NCBI GenBank assembly: GCA_029232285.1
Contig: JAOXFI010000006.1
Span: forward strand, 62,001-126,000
DNA from: Agmasoma carcini (nom. nud.)
Taxonomy: Eukaryota > Microsporidia > Thelohaniidae
DNA: 64,000 bases
Reading direction: 5' to 3'
Below, one piece after another: positions 20,801 through 26,622 of this stretch; within the stretch, counting starts at the first letter, position 1, and each line of letters begins with the position of its first letter. The notes beneath the pieces were generated by a model. It was not told the origin of the DNA. It made no database searches and was given only the letters and a program-made list of their open reading frames with translations. Made by a program: the position numbers and the translations under genes.

Positions 20801-23800
20801 TGAATATAATTTGAAAAATAAAAAATTTATATTTGGAGAGAGTAGGTTAGAGTCTGAGATTGGGTTTATGTTGCATACAAGACATAGTGTTATTATTAAA
20901 GGTGATAGATTGTCAGGTAAGAGAGAATTAGCTAAGAGAATAATGAAAAGATGTGAATTTGAAGTAGAAATAGTGGATTGGAGGAGTGAAGTGTATGAAA
21001 TAAGAAAGCCAACAATTTTTATAGTATTGGATGATTTACCTAAGGAAATTGAAAAGAAATGTTACATATTTAGAATTGAAAGAGAGTTAGGAATTATGGA
21101 TTTGGATAAGTGTATAAATAGATTATTAATGCAAAATATAAGTGATAATAATAGTGATGATAATAATAGTAATGATAATAGTGATGATAATAATAGTAAT
21201 GATAATAGTGATGATAATATATGTAACAATATAAGTGATAATGGTAATATAAGTGATAATGGTAATATATGTGATGATAATAATGGTAATGATAATAGTG
21301 ATGATAATAATAGTAACAATATATGTGATAATAATATATGTAACAATATAAGTGATAATAATAGTGATGACAATATAAGTGATGACAATATAAGTGATAA
21401 TAATAGTGATAACAATATATGTAACAATATAAATGATAACATTAATAACGATTCTTTTATGCATATAAGCATAAATAATTTTAACAAAAAAATTCATTAT
21501 TGCAATCATAAAGAAAAGATTGAAATGAAAAATTATTTTAAATTTTGTGATTTTTGGAAAAACTTAAAATTTTTAATGAAAAATAATTCAAATTTAGAAA
21601 GAGTTGAATTTTTAAGAAAAGGTTGCAAAGCTTTAGAAAATTTTAATATTTCAATTGAAAAATTGAAAGAAGAAATTTGTGATAAAAATATTGAATTGAA
21701 GAATAGAAAAAATGATTTAGAAATTTTGATCAAAGAAATTAAAAGTGAAGAAAAAGTGAATGAAGAATTGAAAATTAGCATAAAAAATAATCAAAAGAAA
21801 TTAAATAGTGAAATTTCAGAAATAAATATACAAAAAGATAAAATTGATAATAAAAAGAAAGAAGCATTAATTTTAGTTGAAGAGAGTAAGAAATGCATAG
21901 AAAATCTTAAAAAGTCACAGCTAGCAGAGATAAAGAGCATGAACAAGCCACCTGAAGTGATAAAGAAAGTAATTCATAATGTTTATTGTCTTATTACACA
22001 AAAAGATGTTGATAATATTGCATGGATTAATTTAGTTAATTTTATAAAGAAAGACGATTTTATACAAAGAGTAAGAAATTTTGATCCTATTTTAGAAATT
22101 AATAGTAGTGGTAGTGGTAGTGGTAGTGGTAGTGGTAGTGGTAGTGGTAGTAGTAATAGTAATAGTAATAGTAGTTGTAATAACAATAGTAATAACTTAA
22201 CCAAATTGACAGGTATCTCAAAAGAACAAGCTCATAAAGCATCAAAAGCTTGTGGTGCTTTAAATGATTGGGTCATAGGAAATTTTAAATATATGAAAAC
22301 ACTTCAAGAAACAAAACCGTTAACTGAAAATATTTTAATTTGTGAAAATGAAATAAAAATGAAAATTCTACTTTTGGAAGAAGAAAAACAAAATTATTTA
22401 GAAATTTCTAGAAAACTTGAAAATTTAAAAAATAAGAAAAATAAATTTGAAGGTGAACTAAAAACAATTGAAAATAACTTAAATGAAGTGAAAAACAATT
22501 TATTTTTATATGAAGAAACTTTAAGTAAATTAACAGATGAAGCAAAAAATTGGAAATATTTAAATTATGAATGTGAAGTTAAATCTTTAATTGATATGAA
22601 ATTTTTATTTGAAATGAACAAAAATACGTTTATAAAGAATTTAAATATAGAAAATGTTATTTATAATAATAATATGGTTGATAATAATAATAATAATATG
22701 ATTGATATGAGCATGAATAATAATTATTATAATAATAATAATATGATTGATATGAGCATGAATAATAATTATAATAATAATAATAATATGATTGATAATA
22801 TGGTTGATAATAATAATAATAATATGATTGATATGAGCATAAATAATGATTATAATATGATCGATATGAACATAAATTTTATGCATAAAAAATTTATAAT
22901 TGTTAATGCAAATGATCAAAATTTATCTAAAATTTTAGAAAATGTCAAATTCTACAAAACTAACATTTTAATAACAAATGTTAATCAATTCAACAATCAA
23001 ATCTATGACTTGCTTAAATCAAACATGAAATTAAAAAATAATTTTATGATTTTATTACAAGGTCATTCCAATATTTATGCAAATGAAACTTATGAATTTA
23101 TGCAAATATCAAACTTTAAGTCAAACAAAAAAACAAACATTTTTAAACTTGAACAAAATTTATTAGAAATTATTAACAAAGAAATTGAAGAAAATGAAAA
23201 ATTAAAAAAATTAATAAAAATTAAAAATGAAATTGAAAAAGAAAGAAATTCAATTGAAAAGGAAAAAGAATTTTTAGATTATTTAGAAAATTTAAACAAA
23301 ATTTATGCAAAATATTTTTATGCAATTAAGGATTTTTATAAAATTGAAATCTCTTTTAAAATATTTGAAAAATTTGTATATTTAAGTGAAAATAATAAAA
23401 TTAATAGTGGTGATAATGATATTAGTAATAGTGGTGATAATGATATTAGTAATAGTGGTGATAATGATATTAATAGTGGTGATAATGATATTAATAGTGG
23501 TGATAATAATATTAATAATGGTGATAATAATATAAGTAATAATGATATAAGTAATAATGATATTAGTAATAATGATATTAATAGTGATGATAATGGTATT
23601 AGTAATAGTGGTGATAATGATATAAATAATAATAATATTAATAGTGGTGATAATGATATAAGTAATAATGATATTAATATAAGTAATAATAATAGTAATA
23701 ATAATAGTAATGATATTAGTAATATAAATAATAATATTTATAAATCAATAGAAAAATATTGCATGTTCTCATTTAAAGATCGTAGCATTTTCTCTTCTGA

Positions 23801-24341
23801 TGGCTCTCACTTCAACCTATCAGAAATCAATTCTAATGATCTTGACTATTCTTTCATAACTTCTAACAATGACTTAATATTTAGACTTAAAAAATTTATA
23901 AAATTTGATGAAGAATTATCAGCTGGTTCAGTTCAAAACAACAAAAAAATACTCAAACTTTTAACTGAGAAAAACAACAAAATTATTTTAGTTAAAAATT
24001 TACATTTCATGACTAAAACTTTCAAAACTGGAACAAACAGATTTATTTTTACAATCGAAGATAACTTTAGCAATCCTTTGATGAAAGAAACAAGAATTGT
24101 TTATTATGATCAGTTCCTTACCTATGATGAGATGCATAAAAATGTTAAAGATACATTTTTAAAGGATAATGAAATAATTAAGTTTCATTCTTACATCGTT
24201 TCTAAGGGTGTGAAGGTATCACTTAAGGACTTAGAAATATGCTTAAGGAATGAAAATGTTAGTATTGACAGACTAAAGGAGTTGGTTTATTATAATAAAA
24301 TGACAGACTATGAATTTGAAAAAATTGTATTAAATAAATAA
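14808..24341 (+). CDS. DYN1: Cytoplasmic dynein heavy chain
   Basis: This is a minus-end-directed microtubule motor subunit of 3177 aa, against about 4100 aa in yeast. The tail is about 1350 residues. AAA1 has an intact P-loop, GESGIGKT at 1381-1388, and Walker B VCFDEFNR. AAA2 keeps MFDGPVYSTWIENFNSVLDD but has no P-loop. AAA3 is degenerate (SDDLSGRKT near 1775). AAA4 has GDRLSGKR near 2032. The stalk's first coiled coil runs about 2230-2370, the MTBD starts at LKKSQLAEIKSMNKPPEV (2367), and the second coil follows GALNDWVIGNFKYMKTL. AAA5/AAA6 are very divergent and almost no C-terminal domain follows. Asp/Asn/Ser/Gly simple-sequence insertions occur at about 2107-2211, 2432-2461, 2618-2685 and 2861-2978, plus an acidic insert near 1805-1845. 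The ATG follows CCCAT, with no in-frame upstream start. Confidence 0.95.
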   Translation: MNKQKCLEKIGFLLEDINEQTETLDCVIHKRVNDNFLLLSTDFDFLRTSLNIHLDLLVKTNKIPKELVQQLKFHLKGSSNNIQFEFNTKLEKFFMSKEFDTDFDCKKYKQEIINTAEEWIVELKRFYMNLARETDNLLDDKTKWFNSYENLVYINDFSFSEKFSFLYDCLESINKKVLMFSLENLVKENRYSKLITLYLSFYKSTKTCDLEAIKEYIAQYDNIPISSTTYQNFNFGCCNHFEDSMTCVLKGLKETLSQPRVLKKNIFSKINKLKHQLLVAFIKHPCYSIIKSLNEYDNLISFLSKDCDNSMSQSNISVESLEGISEIRPLLNEITSSCQLIDESNSINHDNDDLYDHINNLCISFQDYVLMKKPIDLQGQSGTREKYIEYLGNLFLSYKGDFIPIMNKFSSFLQYSTFRKITFEKRIENFDYIKDLFDGLKSVKYDENISIDLFNVNNIKKALLNYNIVLKIKEYHQLIYNYEPDLLCYKLLEIDKIETKLLNLLNMRYFNITEMYQNAKTDAFYHNQGLILQIINIIEDKEIVNTYRKIFDDIERTRESYFSNLGNKKIKIKHLKIKDIQTEQEKDYNTVTKDYHKILANLESNITIDFYIQKYNLNQRVKQMKKRFIKNIIKLFVKHLNNDIKNIKHYYRAGSIDKTPNSFIKSHDKLIELIDSHPSIYNHIKNLHCCDFKDEIRSENDLRAFLNYVYKNLSKKYINMLIGCFRMKEIEYKSAYEYLRTPIASFNDPLTTIEYLKDINKRNLYLKEWNFGIQLKIDHSVELELQNVINMLKRNDEDKITMLQIYLENLEIDIETFRTIEILIKGKSTINLLKYDITIDKEIKECVYKRKKLLEDEFTGLKRSIDEFSGFIPLKKCSLVEMLESFSRYKIGKEKLLDFEKKSNFLIYKIKNFNRVLKYAEMEEIPVSRDFTSHKIDFIEVREHVLMYVLYLSFDIIKYCHNTIKQNINRKTSDIDYDTIINQFSYIERLKVVDSSDFIWLKSFISKLLPILRFFKEFTKQKYCNINYSLYEAIKYENLSELEQTQKTEYDIVMFLENKQNYILNINNKEMMPYIDNFAILFNLIEERLNEYKIIQNFNFKGIFAKELIEEEERILKSKTFIEKNHEIQTKIDKVKNLIYKKDDIEHFKGIVDNFYRNLYTNNLELIANELEIINMRILNHIKELRKKSPRLFFVSNNDILNFMASRSPVQRLIKEIFNVKEVKTEDDCIKGVDNIDFKIPVKIGDFVETLNEFEETLKVELKNYYLDNSENKDISIIDELKSLMNNHNDLLTNNDRNTKSCIITKDGMPLNTNQHIPTYMNVDDLSLLPSFDKDLKSNFRQLSYGFEYWPSTNLVFTKLTRNIFSSIMISQNTSGLILYGESGIGKTATVAHFARTMGKPLFGFCCDEKLTTETILDIIEGCSRMNAFVCFDEFNRLSAEIISSVADSIINSKSFIFLTMNLGYSGRSILPKSLINSFGEYYAEENELSDVVDVKLGDFLNNIKRKCSYNAYYDFGLRIATKIENDIESMIYYYCCRLTKEDRNIFIDELKKNYNIEKRVCMKLETLIPTVLKKWDSIFIVSNDFNIISDKITKFKEYKVKIYFSINSKIFGGYDENGKWRDSKFIRDMRNLRGKKAIFMFDGPVYSTWIENFNSVLDDNKVLCLSSGERIKIDIDHKFIFISNSIGEATLATLTRVFFIDYYQLEGYKCNNDCFCTYINDYKFKEYKNELSKEDYKKMIKKSGLIYLESQFEFICSLLGEIEVSNVVFIRSDDLSGRKTLFENLITNEYYRSVEDFLAKEGSYDRCDYESDDGYSYECDDEYVYECDDKPDNKADSKADNKYNKLITNQNQLSFIYIEDYERLNLESKEKIREFYRFGSIGNEKYNLKIICSIRNEFKYKFLILKSEFSLNDIFSEKNSEIYIFIKKLIEIKKMSIGEVKRFKYLYERGIEIDSENSLYLIFFIYKIIYKESDKEKVLEILYSINKDLERSKFMRFEYNLKNKKFIFGESRLESEIGFMLHTRHSVIIKGDRLSGKRELAKRIMKRCEFEVEIVDWRSEVYEIRKPTIFIVLDDLPKEIEKKCYIFRIERELGIMDLDKCINRLLMQNISDNNSDDNNSNDNSDDNNSNDNSDDNICNNISDNGNISDNGNICDDNNGNDNSDDNNSNNICDNNICNNISDNNSDDNISDDNISDNNSDNNICNNINDNINNDSFMHISINNFNKKIHYCNHKEKIEMKNYFKFCDFWKNLKFLMKNNSNLERVEFLRKGCKALENFNISIEKLKEEICDKNIELKNRKNDLEILIKEIKSEEKVNEELKISIKNNQKKLNSEISEINIQKDKIDNKKKEALILVEESKKCIENLKKSQLAEIKSMNKPPEVIKKVIHNVYCLITQKDVDNIAWINLVNFIKKDDFIQRVRNFDPILEINSSGSGSGSGSGSGSGSSNSNSNSSCNNNSNNLTKLTGISKEQAHKASKACGALNDWVIGNFKYMKTLQETKPLTENILICENEIKMKILLLEEEKQNYLEISRKLENLKNKKNKFEGELKTIENNLNEVKNNLFLYEETLSKLTDEAKNWKYLNYECEVKSLIDMKFLFEMNKNTFIKNLNIENVIYNNNMVDNNNNNMIDMSMNNNYYNNNNMIDMSMNNNYNNNNNMIDNMVDNNNNNMIDMSINNDYNMIDMNINFMHKKFIIVNANDQNLSKILENVKFYKTNILITNVNQFNNQIYDLLKSNMKLKNNFMILLQGHSNIYANETYEFMQISNFKSNKKTNIFKLEQNLLEIINKEIEENEKLKKLIKIKNEIEKERNSIEKEKEFLDYLENLNKIYAKYFYAIKDFYKIEISFKIFEKFVYLSENNKINSGDNDISNSGDNDISNSGDNDINSGDNDINSGDNNINNGDNNISNNDISNNDISNNDINSDDNGISNSGDNDINNNNINSGDNDISNNDINISNNNSNNNSNDISNINNNIYKSIEKYCMFSFKDRSIFSSDGSHFNLSEINSNDLDYSFITSNNDLIFRLKKFIKFDEELSAGSVQNNKKILKLLTEKNNKIILVKNLHFMTKTFKTGTNRFIFTIEDNFSNPLMKETRIVYYDQFLTYDEMHKNVKDTFLKDNEIIKFHSYIVSKGVKVSLKDLEICLRNENVSIDRLKELVYYNKMTDYEFEKIVLNK
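21130..21441 (+). repeat. Coding trinucleotide repeat (Asn/Asp/Ser tract)
   Basis: Tandem GATAATAATAGT-type units encode Asn/Asp/Ser/Ile for about 100 residues between the dynein AAA4 region and the first stalk helix. All length changes are multiples of three, so the frame is kept. Confidence 0.9.
22103..22192 (+). repeat. Coding AGTGGT/AGTAAT repeat inside the dynein MTBD
   Basis: AGTGGT units encode a Ser-Gly run, followed by Ser-Asn units. The tract separates IKKDDFIQRVRNFDPILEI from the second stalk helix, so it falls inside the microtubule-binding domain. Confidence 0.9.
22663..22862 (+). repeat. Coding Asn-rich repeat with NNMIDMS units
   Basis: AAT runs alternate with ATGATTGATATGAGCATG units, giving repeated NNNMIDMSMNN in the region before the AAA5 block. 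Confidence 0.9.
23393..23742 (+). repeat. Coding NSGDNDI repeat
   Basis: Units of AATAGTGGTGATAATGATAT encode Ser-Gly-Asp-Asn-Asp-Ile for about 115 residues, between the long AAA5-AAA6 helices and the AAA6 block of dynein. Confidence 0.9.
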
Positions 24342-24345
24342 ATGT

Positions 24346-24590
24346 TTGATTATGGTTGTTTTTTGGGTTGTTGTTTTTTGGGTTGTTGGTGGTCGATGGT
24401 GGTGCGATAGCAGGTCGATGGTGGTTGTTGGGTGGTCGATGGTGTTCGATGGTGGTGTGATGGTGGTCGATGGTGGTTGTTGGGTGGTCGATGGTGGTTG
24501 TTGGGTGGTGGTTGGGTGGTCGATGGTGGTGGTTGGGTGGTTGTTTTTTGGGTTGTTGGTGGTGTGATGGCTGGTCGACTGGTGATATAC
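24346..24590. repeat. GC-skewed GATGGTGGTTGTTGGGTGGTC-like array
   Basis: Imperfect repeats of GGTCGATGGTGGTTGTTGG are almost free of C on the plus strand. They fill the whole space between the dynein stop and the ABC transporter start. The tract stands out in a very AT-rich window, and several frames are open through it without any credible protein. Confidence 0.9.
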
Positions 24591-24594
24591 TTAT

Positions 24595-26376
24595 ATGTTG
24601 ATCATGACTCTCTTGGTCTTGGTATTGCTCATGTATATACTATATTACCCATATATAAACTTAAAAAAAAATTACCCAAATCCAATGAATCAAAAATTTA
24701 CACTCAAAGTAATACTAAAGAGGTTTCTGTTTAATAAATTTGGTTTATTATCAGTGGGCTATGCTATATGCTTTGTAGTATTTCAATATATAATGGCTAA
24801 GCTAGAAAATAACGCTAGAAAAATAAACATTGATGTATCTCATAACTTAACAGCTATCTATCAGTACACTTTACTAAGCACTTTCTTTCTATCCTTAACT
24901 GCCTATATAGAAATAGAAGTAAGCAAATACATCTCAGCAGTAGAGGCAATATCTCAAAAAATGCTATTTAGAGATTATCTAAATCTTAACTATAACGACT
25001 ATCTAACAATAGGCTTAGCAAGAATCGAACTTATGATATCAAAACGTTCTAGTCAGGTATTGAGTGTTCTACAGAAAATAATGACAATGCTACTTCCAAA
25101 GATTTTTCATTTTGTATTTCTTTTTGCAATTTTACTTGAAAATTTTTCAGTAAAAAAATCTTTACTTTTCGTACTTTCATTTGTCTTTTATCTCATTTTG
25201 AACATGTTTGTCTTACATAGAGTGGCTAAACTAAGAGAAAATGTTGATTTTGCTTTCTCTAAAAATTCAACTAAGCTTTATGACTTACTTCAATCTTATG
25301 AAAGACATTTCGTTTATGATAGTCTTGATATTGAGCTAGACAAGTATAAAACAGAGTGTGATGATCAAGTAAGGACTTCTACCATCTATTATTGGGTTTC
25401 TGGTGCTGTTCTATGCTTAAATGAGATTTTATTCTCTTTTTTTGCATTTTTTTTCTTATATCACGTCTTTTTTGATAATGATAAGACATCAACGAATCCA
25501 CAACTAACTTTGTATTCTCTTTTATGTATGAAGGTCTATTTTGGTGATATTAATTCTTTACTTTTGACTATATCAGCTGGCTTTGTCAATATGTTTGATC
25601 CTGAGTTAGATAAATTACCACCCGTTAAACATTCTGAAACTTTGAACATTGGTAATTTTAAAGATTCAATAATTATCAAAAATTTAAGTTTTAATATAGA
25701 AGATAGAATAATCTTTGATAAAATAGATCTAAAGATCAATAAAGGCGATAAAATAGCTATAACTGGTCCTAACGGATCAGGTAAGTCCATGTTTGCTAAG
25801 ATTTTGCTTAAATTATATGATTATAATGGTGAAATTTATATTGATGGATTTAATCATAAATTTATATCAAAGAAAAACATTTCTGACATATTTTCATACT
25901 TACCACAGGTTTCTAATCTATTTAATGAGTCCATCTATGAAAATTTGATTAAAGGTTGTGAGCATCATAGCAAGGCTGAAATTCATGAGCTTCTTAAGTA
26001 TTTTGGTCTTTATAATTTATTTTTAAAACTTGGATATGATTTTGTAGTTGGAGAAAGAGGAAAGTATTTAAGTGGTGGACAGAGACAAAAGTTATGTATA
26101 ATCAGATCATTGTTAAGGAAGAATGATGTATTTTTATTTGATGAGGCTACTTCAAGTCTTGATGTAACTTCTGAGACTCAAATCCTAAGAAAATTATTTG
26201 AAAGGTTTAAAGATAAAACAATGATTAATATTGTTAAGAATGTGAATTGTTCAAGGGAATTTGATAAGATTCTTTACATTGAAGGTAATGGGAAAATAGA
26301 ATATGGTAAGTTTGATGATCTTGTTTCAAGAAATTCTAGTTTTTCAAATTTTTTTAAGGAAAATATAAAATTTTAG
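24595..26376 (+). CDS. Atm1-like ABC half-transporter (altered H-loop)
   Basis: This is an ABC half-transporter of 593 aa with an N-terminal TM domain (about residues 1-340) and one nucleotide-binding domain. Walker A is GPNGSGKS (391-398), the signature YLSGGQRQK begins near 491, and Walker B is LFDEATSSLD with D516/E517. The H-loop position normally reads IVxH but here is IVKN (N549), so the switch histidine is missing. The fold and the paralogue at 39.2-41.0 kb resemble the Atm1/ABCB7 group, which supports cytosolic Fe-S protein assembly from mitosomes. Microsporidia carry several relatives of this type. An alternative start is the ATG at 24684, which would drop a hydrophobic leader. The upstream DNA is a repeat array rather than a normal promoter. 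Confidence 0.85.
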   Translation: MLIMTLLVLVLLMYILYYPYINLKKNYPNPMNQKFTLKVILKRFLFNKFGLLSVGYAICFVVFQYIMAKLENNARKINIDVSHNLTAIYQYTLLSTFFLSLTAYIEIEVSKYISAVEAISQKMLFRDYLNLNYNDYLTIGLARIELMISKRSSQVLSVLQKIMTMLLPKIFHFVFLFAILLENFSVKKSLLFVLSFVFYLILNMFVLHRVAKLRENVDFAFSKNSTKLYDLLQSYERHFVYDSLDIELDKYKTECDDQVRTSTIYYWVSGAVLCLNEILFSFFAFFFLYHVFFDNDKTSTNPQLTLYSLLCMKVYFGDINSLLLTISAGFVNMFDPELDKLPPVKHSETLNIGNFKDSIIIKNLSFNIEDRIIFDKIDLKINKGDKIAITGPNGSGKSMFAKILLKLYDYNGEIYIDGFNHKFISKKNISDIFSYLPQVSNLFNESIYENLIKGCEHHSKAEIHELLKYFGLYNLFLKLGYDFVVGERGKYLSGGQRQKLCIIRSLLRKNDVFLFDEATSSLDVTSETQILRKLFERFKDKTMINIVKNVNCSREFDKILYIEGNGKIEYGKFDDLVSRNSSFSNFFKENIKF

Positions 26377-26622
26377 AAATATTTAAAATAAATAAATTTT
26401 TTTCGTGATTTGAATGATTTTGTATAAAAATTAACAAATAATGATAATTATTAAACAATTATAATTTTATATAGAAGTTTTAATATTAATAATGAGAATT
26501 ATATATAGAAAAATATAAATAATTATTAAATAATAAAAATTTTAATAATAATTAAAATGAATCTTCCTTATATTTTATTTAACTTAAAATAAATTTAAAT
26601 AATCAATTTTTATAAATAATTT
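26377..26622. other. AT-rich spacer between convergent genes
   Basis: This is nearly pure A/T with no gene. Several AATAAA-like hexamers on both strands could serve 3' end formation of the two convergent transcripts. Confidence 0.4.

Noticed and set aside
21062..21509. Minus-strand Leu/Ile-rich ORFs of 127-141 aa opposite the dynein repeats
   Set aside because: They are shadows of trinucleotide repeats inside the dynein gene.
24346..24734. Gly/Trp/Val-rich plus-strand ORFs upstream of the ABC transporter
   Set aside because: They translate the GGTGGTT array. The composition is not protein-like and one runs out of frame into the ABC gene.
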